64,000 nucleotides of DNA. Origin: Ephydatia muelleri (lineage: Eukaryota > Porifera > Demospongiae > Spongillida > Spongillidae). The translations under genes and the position numbers were made by a program. Location: positions 1-64,000 of the forward strand of contig JABACO010000108.1 of the NCBI GenBank assembly GCA_013339895.1, given 5' to 3'. The notes under the pieces are model-generated. The model made no database searches. It was not told the origin of the DNA and saw nothing but the letters and a program-made list of their open reading frames with translations. Positions 1 to 17,429 of the stretch are shown here, one piece after another. Each line of letters opens with the position of its first letter. Within the stretch, counting starts at the first letter, position 1.

Positions 1-118
1 CAAACAACACCTATTGTCTCGAGTTACGAGTTACGATCATACACCTCTTCTGTTCGGCCTGAGCCTTTACAACATTCTCTTTCACCAGATCAACCATTCA
101 GTTAACCCTCTTGTATAG

Positions 119-762
119 TCATAACATAAGAAACCACACTTTCGTCCTGAGACAGCATCCATTCCATTCTTCTTTCAGGATGTCAAGGGTCCTCTCACCT
201 CTTCCGTACACCAATTTAAGAGTGTGGTACCTCTCGATAAATGAACAGAAAATAGGGCACCAGTTTGTCCCAATCTCATTGCAGTTTTCCTCAAAATTGC
301 TCAACTAATTCATCTGTCTTCTGGGGTGGTAAGGACTAGTCCTGATTGGGGGCAACTGCAACCAACAGACAATACAGCTTGGCAACAGCTTGGATGTGAA
401 ATTGAATCCTAGATCCATTAAAATCTCTCGTGGCACACCCCACCTGCACATAGGGATCAACTCCTCAGCTATATATTCTGCATCAATTGACTTCAAGGGG
501 ATGTTGTGATTCATAATCAGATACATTTCCTGACCAGCTCCTTGGAAATGGTCTCAATATGCATGTGTACAAAGCCATTGCCAAAATTGTGAGACACCCT
601 GTAGAACCAAGTCCATAACATCTTTCCATAGTCTTGTGTGATGTATTTGGTTTTTTCAGTACTGGTATGTTGAACAAACATACCAGACATGCAAAGCTTT
701 ACCACATCAGAAATCTTTATGCTTGATAAAAAAAATACACCCACAGAGCCGATCCCTAGCAA
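119..762 (-). mobile_element. Decayed Ty3/gypsy retrotransposon integrase region
   Basis: Minus-strand reading frames read in succession match the integrase core and tail of Ty3/gypsy pol. Around 560-500 the frame reads PRSWSGN, like the usual G-P-L-P-R-S-x-S-G-N stretch. At 526-305 it reads PLKSIDAEYIAEEL, then VPREILMDLGFNFTSKLL and PIRTSPYHPRRQMN, the segment around the second catalytic Asp. In known elements this segment is D-x-G-x-N-F; here it is D-L-G-F-N-F. At 304-119 it reads VYGRGERTLDILKEEW, typical of the region after the core. The pieces lie in different frames with stops between them. No reverse transcriptase, protease or LTR is visible before the window edge, so this is a truncated relic. 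Its family assignment rests on motif recognition only. Confidence 0.75.
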
Positions 763-900
763 TAAATTTCACCAGCTTACTAATGAATCAGCACCTATTC
801 TCGCGTCGAGTTGGATTCCCCAACTGGAAATCATTTTTCCAATTTCTGACAATATGCAATGGTGGGGAGGCTTATCACAGCACACCTTTCTGTTACTAAA

Positions 901-7221
<6,321 letters not shown>

Positions 7222-8300
7222 TGTACTAGCTCTCCCTTTTATCTATAATTGTGAAAAACCAGGTACTAATTAAAATAGCACAGCACTGTGATTTGAACAT
7301 GTCCTTTGTGGAGTTAAACATGTTGTTGGAGAACACTTTTGAATGTTAATAACACTAATAGAGTTCATTTTCAGAGTTGAGAGCATTGCAGTTTATAAGC
7401 GCCCAGCCAGCATTGTTTAACCTGAGCCAGATTGACCTGTGTACAAGTTTCCTTTTATGAGAAACAAGTACATGTACTAAATAAAATTGCGAAGCACTAT
7501 GATTCGGACAAGTCTTTCATGGAGGTTGATTTTTTTTTAAGTGTAGAGCACTTATAAGTGTTAATAACATTGATAGATTTCGTTCCAAATTTGTGGGTTT
7601 AAGTGGGAGTAGGAGTCCTATCTCAGTGCAGACCTTTCCTAGTCAAGACCAGCAGATACTTATTGTTGATGAACTGGATTGGGGTGGTCCAGCTGCCTTT
7701 TAAAGCACTATTATCTCAACAAGTACTTACAGTGTCGACCGTGGCAACCTTATAGCTACAATGCACAATAACAACCATCACTATGAGCTAATTATTGGGA
7801 GGGGGGGGGGGGGGGGGTTACACTTCTTGATTATTTAATCAGAGGATTTCTTTGCCCTTGCATGCCTGAATCATTTTGAGAGCCTTCTGACCTTCAAAAC
7901 AGGTCAGAAATCACACTGCCATATAATTACTGGTTCCCCAAAAAGCAGTCTGAAAGTCTGAACACTCTGTGTTTGTATGAGGGGATGGAAACAACTATCC
8001 TGCGTGAAATCACCAGAAGACCCTTGTCAAGGTGCCCAGGCCAGAGAACTGGAGGTTGGCAATGAGCATTGATCACTCCTTAATTTGATTTGATTTTGAT
8101 TTGATTTAATAAAGGCAAGTACTTTTACTATAGCAACACAGGTCATGTGCCTAATCTCGTGCCTGCTGAGTGCATCAGGAATGTCTTTGCTTTTGATTGA
8201 ACTAAGTCGCCTGGCCATTCAAAGCATTCTACCATACACATACTCGCACACCCACATTCATTGCATGTATTGTATTCTACTCTGTATGATTAACGACGAT
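7222..8300. other. Gene-free interval after the kinase
   Basis: No supported coding exon is seen. A run of 17 G occurs at 7801-7817. A short ATTTGATTTG-type repeat lies near 8085-8115. The first part may hold the kinase 3' UTR. Confidence 0.5.
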
Positions 8301-8553
8301 AAACCATTCAATGGTAAATTAAATCTAATACACTCATACATACTATCCATATGGAATTAGATTTACTAATAGTAATGGTTTAATTATTAAAAGTCGTTAT
8401 TATGATTTCAATGATAATACATGCATTGTGAATATCTCAGTTTAGAAATAACACTTATCGTTTAACAAGGTTTATCATAAAACCATTCAATGGTAACATA
8501 AATCTAATACACTCAGACATACTATCCATAGGCAAATAGATTTACTAATAGTA
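8301..8553. repeat. Direct duplication of a ~75-bp AT-rich segment
   Basis: The segment beginning AAACCATTCAATGGTAA and ending near ACTAATAGTAA occurs at about 8301-8376 and again at about 8479-8553. The spacing is about 178 bp, with a few substitutions. The CCATTCAATGG core is itself nearly palindromic. No coding potential is seen. Confidence 0.7.
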
Positions 8554-8717
8554 ACATGTTCACACTTTACTTTTATTCGCACTATAAATTGAATTTTGCA
8601 TCAGGGGAACATGATATAAAATAGTAAATCACAATGATGATAGAGGGCATTAAGGCCTATGTTCATCTTGGAATATCTTAATTAGATTAGTGTATACAGA
8701 GCACTGATGCTTTTTAG

Positions 8718-8747
8718 GTACAGTGTGCACACCTGTGCACACTGTAC
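8718..8747. repeat. Perfect 14-bp-arm palindrome
   Basis: The arm GTACAGTGTGCACA is followed by CC and then its exact reverse complement. It shares the GTGCACACTGT core with the larger palindrome at 9974-10021. The two look like members of one small foldback family. Confidence 0.85.
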
Positions 8748-9425
8748 TACATGTATGTTGTGTTGTATTGGTGACTGGTAATTGCTGACAATGTTTATCT
8801 TGACATTTGTATCAGTGGTTATTATTGTAAATCATTATGAAAGGAAACATCATGTAATAGGACAAAATTGCATAAGCCAAAAGCACTTAGTTTTTGCTAC
8901 TTGCTAATCATTTGCCGCAGATCCGACACTGCTTCTCTTCCACCTCTGCAATGCTGTCTGCCTCTTCTTATTTGCAGGCACATGTACAACAGCTTCCAAG
9001 TGAAGTATCAGACACCTAAGATTAGAAGCAGGGAACAGGTACAGTTCAGAAGCTTCATTTCTTCTGGCTTCCCAGGTTCACAAGGGGATTGGACCACACC
9101 TTCGTGATGTCATCCTACCATGCACACATCCTGCAGCGACTACTGTTACAGATGATTAGTTCATGCTCAACATCTACTTCAGCCTGAATCACCCACGTAG
9201 CCCTGGCTTCAAATTCCTCTTTCTCATCTGAGTCTAGGCACTCTCCATCACAGGCTTCATTAGAAAGTACATGTACCCCTGATGTACGTAGTACACCGCT
9301 CTGTTCAACTGCCCTTCCTACGTGTCTTGGCCTTTCTTACTTGTCTGGCACATCGTCACTGGTGGCTCACTGTAAATCCCTTGCCACGTCCTCCTTTGTC
9401 CGTGCCTGCTGGTACCACCGTAGTT
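8748..9425. other. Gene-free interval
   Basis: Only short open frames are present and none has recognisable similarity. The reading frame at 8868-9107 looks like chance. Confidence 0.4.
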
Positions 9426-9478
9426 GGGCGTAGCCCGACCTTCGCGTATTGGCGATACGCGATGGTCGGGCTACGCCC
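9426..9478. repeat. GC-rich hairpin of ~23-bp arms
   Basis: The arm GGGCGTAGCCCGACC is exactly complementary to GGTCGGGCTACGCCC. The inner TTCGCGTAT / ATACGCGAT pair extends the stem with one mismatch around a short GGCG loop. It stands out because the flanks are AT-rich. It could be a miniature transposon or the tip of one; no coding role is apparent. Confidence 0.8.
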
Positions 9479-9973
9479 AGCAAGTACCACCGCTGCTTTG
9501 TTGGGATTGCATGCACACACCTGTACGTATAGACGTTTAAAAAAAGCCATAGCTATATCACTGCTTCGAAACACTTCCTGTAATACCAGCTGTCTGCTGA
9601 AAATTCTGGATAGATTTCTTAGCGTCCTAGAAGGAAGGTCTGTATAGCTTGCCGAGTTTTCAACAACGCTCAAAATTAAGCCTGAAGGTCCTGGCTCCTC
9701 CTCTATACTATAGGGTCCTTAATTGATCTGATCCTCAATGGTTTCAAGTCGATCCCCAGTACCTTCATTGAATAGTATTGTTTAAAAAGTATCGCATGTA
9801 TTGCGTGCGCGCGAGCTGATTTTGAACCAACTTTGCAATTAGTAAATTAAATAACCTGTTATTAAACTATTATTTTTACCCTTCCACGTGGCAGCCACAA
9901 GTCTTTTTATGCATAATATGTAAAAATCCAGAACACTGCTCATGTGTATCAATAGTGCAGAGCTAAAGTGAAC

Positions 9974-10021
9974 TGTGAACACCTGTGCACACTGTGCGTA
10001 CAGTGTGCACAGGTGTTCACA
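9974..10021. repeat. Perfect 22-bp-arm palindrome with 4-nt loop
   Basis: The left arm (9974-9995, TGTGAACACCTGTGCACACTGT) meets loop GCGT and a perfect reverse complement ending at 10021. It is related in core sequence to the palindrome at 8718-8747. Confidence 0.9.
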
Positions 10022-10404
10022 CCGGCGCAAATAGACAAAATGTCACATGCAGCTGCAAGTCAGTTGGCCATGATTGGAGGGGGCGTGGTCAAGTCCTGGG
10101 CAATGTCCTCGAGCACACGCCCTTAGCAGTATCATTGAGCTAGGGGGGGGAGTAAAATACATGTACTATTTCAGCACAGTCCCCAGGCCATTGCCCACAA
10201 AATGAAACACATTCCAGTCCCCTGACCACTCCAGTCTTTGCCAAGAACACATTTCAGCCTCTATGTACCACATTATCGAGAGTTACGGCAGTAACATATA
10301 GGATTTGTGCCGTATCATGAATATCATTCTTTTAAAAACCCGCTACCTAGTCTCGTACCCAGACCCTGATTACCACAGCTGCGGATGGATTGCATCACCG
10401 CTAC

Positions 10405-11062
10405 GTGGAAGAGGGTCTGGTCAAATGCCTAACAAAAGTCGTTCTACGTACGCAAATACAGAGCACCCGTGACGTCAAATAGGTAGTGCAATATGTTAAT
10501 AAATTACATGGTTAACTAACCGGTAGAGACACGGCACTGAGTATTTCGCTTTAACAAAGGTCCTATCAGGTTGTGTGACAAGAGAAACGAACCACACGAG
10601 TATCCGAAGAGTGAGTAAAAAGGCTGAGCTATCTACGCCGCCATACTAGGCTACAAACTGTTTGTTGAAGCGCACACGCTGGACTTAAGGGAATTGGAAA
10701 GCCATGCCCGTGACTCTTCTCCCGTGCTGCCAGCGCTAGCTGTTTCCCTCACTGCCGCGTTGAATTTGTAGCTTTTTGCTTTTAGACAGTGTCAGTATGG
10801 CGGCGAAGCTCCGCCTTTAAAAAACTCACTCTCCTGTCCTTCGTTTAGCTTGCCACAAACTTATAGGACCTTTGTTTAAAGCGAGAAACACTGTTACATA
10901 GCTACAAGTACCGCCCCAACAATTACTTAACCATGTGACTTATTAACATATAGCACTCGTATATGTGACGTCACGGGTGCTCTGCACTCTGATTGTACGC
11001 CTAAAATCTGGCGGACTCAGAACGACTTTTGTTAGGCATTTGACCAGACCCTCTACCATGCT
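10405..11062. mobile_element. Foldback / MITE-like element with long imperfect inverted arms
   Basis: The left arm, starting AGAGGGTCTGGTCAAATGCC at ~10409, is mirrored at the right end by GGCATTTGACCAGACCCTCT at ~11036-11056. Further matching pairs run inward. GAGCACCCGTGACGTCA pairs with TGACGTCACGGGTGCTC. AACAAAGGTCCTAT pairs with ATAGGACCTTTGTT. GCCGCCATACT pairs with AGTATGGCGGC. The arms reach to about 10655 and 10795, leaving a ~140-bp loop. No transposase frame is present, so it would be non-autonomous. The sequence supports the arms; the transposon identity is inference. Target-site duplications were not resolved. Confidence 0.75.
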
Positions 11063-11157
11063 GTAGAATGTGTGCACCATCGGTGATACAAATAGCTTCT
11101 GCATGTATGTTATGATTAAAATTTTCCCTGCAATGGTTGTTATAACAGATGTACTCA

Positions 11158-11200
11158 TTATCCTGAATTCAGGATTTTACCGATCCTGAATTCAGGATCG
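11158..11200. repeat. Duplicated ATCCTGAATTCAGGAT palindrome
   Basis: The near-identical palindromes TCCTGAATTCAGGA occur at about 11161-11174 and 11185-11198, a few bases apart. They lie just beyond the foldback element, upstream of the first RNF213-like exon. Confidence 0.8.
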
Positions 11201-11363
11201 TTTCACACAGATTAAAGAAGTATCACATGTGATCAATGCATCCCTTTTCTCAGGTTAATCCTTATTGCTGAGAAATCTACTGTGTATGAAAGGTTTCCAA
11301 CACCTTTAATAAATCGGCTAGAAAACATTTGTCCTAATCTCATCTATTTTCACACCATGGCAG

Positions 11364-14300
11364 CATGGTGTTGTAGAAAAACTCAAACAGTGGATTGCTG
11401 CATTCAGTTGTGTTGACAACACAAGGTAGGTCTCTAGTTCAGTAATAACAAATGTGTGCACTTATATTATTCCTGAGTTTCATTCATGACCTTTGGTTTT
11501 TTGGGGGGGTTGAATTTGTATGTTTATTTCAGCAGTTATAAATTTACTGAGCAAGATGCTTTTATTGGCTATCAAAACGAAACACCTGCAACAGTTGTTT
11601 TCCATGCCATACAACAAGTGAAACAATTGCAAGCAGACAGCAAGCCTGAAGGAAAACAGTATAAGGATTTTTAATATCTGTCCTATTTTACTCTCACAAC
11701 TTCATGACCAACAAAGTAACAAAGAAGAAACCTGGAGTGAGGCGGTGTGTTATGAGTAAAATGTGGTTATTGGCCATTATAAAAACATATTATGCATACA
11801 GGTCTTACAGCAGAGCAAATGGCTGCTTCTTCAGACAGCCTCTCCATCAGCCCTAATCTGTCTAAGAAAATATAAACTTCAGGGAGAAGAGTGCTCAGAA
11901 TTGAATGACATGTAATTCAAGAAACAGTTTCATTTTTCGCTCATTGCTCTTTTGGAACGTCATCTATTGCAACCATCTTCTAACCAGTTGCTACAGGTAT
12001 GACAGTTGTACATGATATATATCATGTATTTTTTATTTTGATCAACATAATAATTATCGGATTCTATTTTATCTGCTTATGTAGTTATTATTTTTTCCAA
12101 TAGTATTGATGTGAAGCCTCCAATTTTCATTTCATCATAAATTGGTTGAAACTACATTGTTGGGTTGGCTATACCAGTTGTCCACAAAAGAACGCAATGC
12201 TTTAACATAGAATTCTAGTAATGGCTAATGTACCAGACATCATCCTGGGGGTACATTTGTCTGCCAATGGTGTACAGAAGATTAATTTATTTCCGTTCTT
12301 CTAGTTTAGCATCACTTTTACATTTGACAATGCATGCTCGTTGTACTGGTCCTCTGGAGCTTGGCCCGAATATTGCCAAGCTAGTGCATCAAGGCGAAGC
12401 TCTACCATTGTGATATGCCACCACGCATGGTAACGATAACGTTGGTAACTCCACCAAACTCGACCTAGCATGGCTATAACTCATCTAGGACTGTAAAACA
12501 TGGTTTAAACATCCATCAAACAACAAGTACAATGGGTTGGAAAGTTGAAATCTTCCCAAATCCACACATGAATTGAAAAACTTTGTGTGTGAAAATATTA
12601 CTCAACGAAATTTAACCTGTAATAGTTTTAATCTATGTGCAGTACAGCTGTCTAATACATGTAAAATTGCATGTACCTTGTAATAGCAGTTATGTCGTAT
12701 TCATGTAGGTCACTACTCATAGCCACCCTCCTTACTATCAGTGAAGTGAAAGTGTTGGGTCAGCGCCTAAATTTGGATGTGTTCTGCTATACTCTGCAAG
12801 AATTTGACACAGAAATTGATTTCTGCACAAAAATAAGGTATTTATTTGTTTGGTGTAACTTTGATGCTGTTTTCTCATACAAAATGCTACAGTATTATTA
12901 TAACCTACAGCTATAATGCATGCTAATGTTATTATTCAAGCAAAACAAAATGAGTTACATTAATATAAGTTGTATTACGCACTGCACCATTTTATATAGC
13001 ACCTCAAGATAACAAAACAATAACAACCTCAAGAGAATATCTAGTGAATTCATGAGGTGTTGATTACTGCCTGTAAACAATGTAAATTATTATACATGTA
13101 TATTGTCAATGTATATTGGCTGATACTCTTTTTTCATAATTTACAGCTGTATACATCTTTATTATTTACTATGTAGTACACTGCTTTGGGTAATGATACT
13201 TTTCATGCCTCACTCTACAACACTGTATAGAATACGTGTACCTGTCTTCTATTTTCTGAACTTCACTTTTACTTAGTTTTCCAAGATTGTATTACATGTA
13301 TCTGTGTGCTGATAAATTTACAAGCCGGGTTGTACTTATTATGTATAATTAATGTAAAGGACTATAAACTGTTTCTCATTTTCAGCACTGTATTTGCAAA
13401 GAGAGACTCCAGAAAGGAAACCTTATTAATCATTCAATGTGAATCAGGACATTTGTACAGCGACCTGATAGCCTGTGCACACTATAAGGTTCATGATGTA
13501 TTGGACAGAGCTCAAAGAAGTTCCTCAATGGATTCTAATAGTATGACGCATGTTCTATTCATTGTTAATTTGCCTTCTAATTTACACAACCAGTGCAACT
13601 TTGTCGGGTTTCAAGGTGATCTTTGGATATCGCTGCATCTAGATGAGTTGTGGCCTGTTGATGAAAGCAATTTTGACATTCATGCCATTTCAGAGTATAC
13701 AATGAGTGAAATGTTTATTGGTCAAAAACTCAATCATCCTGAGCATATTTCACCTCAGCATCAGCGCTTGCACTACTGCATACATGCTGCTGTGTCTAGA
13801 CTATCTTCCAGACTGTCTAATCCTTCCAGAGCAATCGAGCGTGTGCGTTTGCTTCTTGACTTAATTCCCAAATCATCTCTACATGTATCTGAAACAGGTA
13901 AACATGATTTAGTGTCAATAGGAATTAAAACATCAACATCTCATTTTTCTAGATATTGGCACAACATTTTATGGTGTGGTAGTTCAACACATTGCTAAGG
14001 TCCTTCAAGAGAGAGATGCAGTTTTGTCTGATTGGATGTTGAATGAAGCTTTAAATGTACAGAGTCTGCAACATGGTGGAACGTTTCGTAATGCATTAAT
14101 CAGGAAGATTGATGAAGTCATCATTCCCATATTCGCTGAAATAATTGATTACTCTGACCATCATTGCAACTTAGATTTGATCCATGATCACATCAATGTG
14201 AGTGTTTCAGTTAAACGGTTGTGGTTGTCTATGTTCAAATGTGACTTAGAATGCAAATTGCACAATCATCCTGTGTCAGAAAGGGACTATAATTGTAAAT

Positions 14301-17300
14301 TGCCATTTTCGTGGGTCATAAAAGAATGTATGGATTCATTATGGAGTAATCTTATCACCACAGGTACAATAATATACTATATTTGATAGCTTGTGTTAAC
14401 TATCTTTTTTCATACAGAAAATGACATGCAAACTTTATTCTTTAAAGCTTATACTTTATTAAAAGACACATCAGTTGGAGCAATCCTTGAAGCTGTAACA
14501 GAAAATGATTGTGATAACCTATTTAGTTACTATCTACATGACTTTCTGAAGAGTGTGCATCAATGCTATCATGATGATTCAACATTTCGTGACATGGAGT
14601 ATAAGGTAAATAACTACAAGTATTGCTTATCTGATAATTGTTCTGCTTGCAGCACATAACTGATACACTGAGCAAGCTCTGTGAGACAGTTACATTTGAC
14701 ACATTTGGAAGTTTAACTAAGAAAAGTGCTGCACTTCAAACTATGTATTGGTTACACAATGCTCGCATTATGTGTTTCAGTCAGCTTTCCTGGCATCTAC
14801 CAAGTATTTTAGAAATCATTTCACCCAGTTCAGATGAAATGGTAATAATCTGTATGTGCATTAACTGCATTAAATGTAAGATTTCCTTACCTAAGGTTCT
14901 CCATCTTCATGGTGCAAAACAAGCCTTAGCAGCTTTGAACCCTCCCTTGGAGAGAACTTCATCAGAAATAAAGCAGTGGTTACAAAGAATTCAATATTCA
15001 CAAATTGCTATTTACTCTTGTTTGTCCTTGACATCTAATGCTATGTTGCAAGAATTCATAGAGGCAAGGTAAGTGTTTTCTTTAATAATGTGTCTGCTTT
15101 GCATTGCATACATGTAGATGCAACCCACGGGTGCTTCTTTCCATTCCTGCAAGCTTTTTAGCACATGATTACTTGCTGCTCCACTAAATTGATATTGTAC
15201 ATCACATGGCTTAATCCCCTACCTGGCAATGGATTCGATATGAGGGTGTACTGTATTTTATTGAAAGCTGCTGCTTTCTATTCAATGTTAAAAATCGAGC
15301 ACTATGTTTATTTGTACATGCGAGCCGTGATTTATCCAAATGTAATATTAATTGCAGACATGTTTTACTTTTTCAACCCACTGCTAACAAAGTTTTTATT
15401 TATCCTTACACAAAAGCCCCAGCTTGATTGCTACAATATAAACGATTTTTAACTTAGAATACAGGCACATAAAAATGTGTTATACCAATCACACAGTGGA
15501 AACCATCTCACTTGGACCTAATTTTTTTTCTACCATAATTTTGTTCACTGCAACAGGAAGAGGAATCAAATGTTGTCACTACAAGTGTTTAAAATAGTCA
15601 TGTGATGATTTCATTGTTTGTTTACTGACAAATACTATTACATAAGATTTTCCTTTTATTGAAATACATCTTAAAGAACATTCGAATTTTTTCTTTTTCA
15701 GGTTTGGTAAATAGTTACGGTCTTTTCGAGCTAAATGTGTGTTTTTAGCCTGTAAATGGTTAGTGATGTCATTTTGTATTATGCTCTTACTATTAATGAA
15801 TTCAAATAATTCATTTCTGAGTCATCACCATTAAAAAAGTGCTAAATGGAATGCCTCTTCTGGAGAAGTGGTGGTCCAGACAATAAATTCAAACCAGAGA
15901 ACCCAATTGGCAATCGCAAAAGCAATTCGAAAACTTGGAAACTAGCCTTGTGAATGCATTACCTCTGGGGTGATGCAGACTGCTTATTCCACCGCTTTTG
16001 TTTCTAGCTTTGGAATTGCAAGTTACCTCTTGTTTTTGAGGCCAGCATACGTGGATGCTGTTGATGTAATTAGACAACAGGTTTATCATGAGCGGCTGAT
16101 AGATGCAGTATTGTTAGTTGGATTTTGAAAAATCCTAAGAACCAGAATATCTTTAACCATAGATATTAAAGTACTTACTTTAATATCTATGCTTTAAAAA
16201 TCCATACTGTTTTGAGCCTCACAATGTTTGACCTCCCTAACAATTTACTTCTTAGGTAATTAATCACTAGTAATTAATATAATAACTGCAATTAAATGAA
16301 TAATTGATGTGTTAAAAGTGTAGGTAACAATACATGTTTCATCATATGGCTATTATGTTTTTTTTCTTTTCCAAGTGTTCTCAATGCCAGGATTGATGGA
16401 GATGATTTATGGACAGTGTGTTCAGCTCACCATTTTTGTCCATTTTCTCACAGAAAATTATGGCAGCTTACATTGGCTACAAAACTTTTTGTTGAACATA
16501 TAATGCTACATCATGAAAACACTGTGGCGTTCGCTCGAAGAATATATACGGTTAGTTTCTTACTGTGCATACTTGTAATTGCAGACAAACTTCTCATAAC
16601 TTATAATCAGATTCTAAAGCACAAAAAAAACATGGACTTTTCTAATGGCACAACAATTGACGATGTGCAAAACACATTAAAGACTGTAATTCGGTGAGTT
16701 CCTGTATGCTAAATCGAATGTACGTGTATTTAAAAATTCATCAATTTTTAGGAAGAAACCTGGTGATCAGGCTCTTGCAGAAAGCTGCAATGAATTTTTT
16801 TTTTAACTTGTTTCTACCTTATGCTTCAGTTCGTGGAGTACACCAGATGATAAACTTATAGAAATACTTATTCAGACTATATTTAAAGCAGAATGTGATG
16901 CTGAAGACTCAGAACAATGCGTGTACAGTATTTCTGCTAACAAAATTGTTCTGCTGCATCTATTGATTGCAAACAGGTATGTTATTTGGTTAAAATACAT
17001 AACCAGACACTTCAATACCAGCATTCTTTTAAAAGGGCAGAGCAAGTAAGAGGACAACTTCACATATATTTCAAAAAACCTAATCAATCCTCATGTATGA
17101 CTAAGGATTTGGGTTTCTGCCTAATTTTTCTTCAGTGCTTTGAGGTATTAGGCTACCTGTTTTAATATTTTGGTTGCTTTATGTTTTGTCTTTACTCCAG
17201 GATTTGTTGTTCAAGGAATGGTCTTTAAACATGCAGGAATCGATCATCACTCAACAGTTTTCAGATGCATCTCAGTATTCCAGAGTAAATGGTGATATTA

Positions 17301-17410
17301 TGGAATATCTAGAGAGGATAGCATTTATGAGATTTGCACTTGAAAAAACAGCAGACATCATGTATAATAACGTCTCAATCAATGTTCCAATATCCCAGTC
17401 TGTTGCTTAT
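11364..17410 (+). CDS. RNF213: RNF213 (mysterin)-like E3 ubiquitin ligase, partial, RING-less
   Basis: Exons: 11364-11425, 11533-11755, 11802-11996, 12709-12837, 13386-13897, 13953-14363, 14418-14605, 14653-14841, 14896-15068, 16376-16550, 16585-16693, 16752-16976 and 17201-17410. Segments matching vertebrate RNF213 in order: FIGYQNETPATVV, LQEFDTEIDFCTKIR, VGFQGDLWISLHLDEL, GGTFRNALIRKI, LPFSWVIKE, KLFVEHIML, CNEFF..LVSTLCF and EYLERIAFMRFALEKTAD. This is the E3-module part that surrounds the RING in human RNF213, a giant AAA+ ubiquitin ligase of lipid droplets and bacterial LPS. The upstream AAA+ region and the C-terminal part are not in the window. The RING expected between the exons at 16585 and 16752 is absent (58-bp intron). 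Lesions: one-base shift near 11668, TAA at 11913-11915, TAA after ten T at 16804-16806. The join between 16976 and 17201 does not keep phase. Either a decaying fragment or an error-laden functional gene. Confidence 0.85.
15069..16375. other. Long intron of the RNF213-like gene
   Basis: This 1.3-kb interval was checked for RING-type Cys/His spacing and for missing exons; none was found. It contains the palindrome at 16158-16191. Confidence 0.5.
16158..16191. repeat. Perfect intronic hairpin, 16-bp arms
   Basis: The arm CATAGATATTAAAGTA is followed by CT and its exact reverse complement. It lies in the long intron of the RNF213-like gene. Confidence 0.85.
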
Positions 17411-17429
17411 GTATGAGTATTTATCTTAT

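Noticed and set aside
15069..16375. Hidden RING exon in the long RNF213-like intron
   Set aside because: No Cys-x2-Cys / Cys-His cluster found in any frame; also upstream of the position where the RING should fall.
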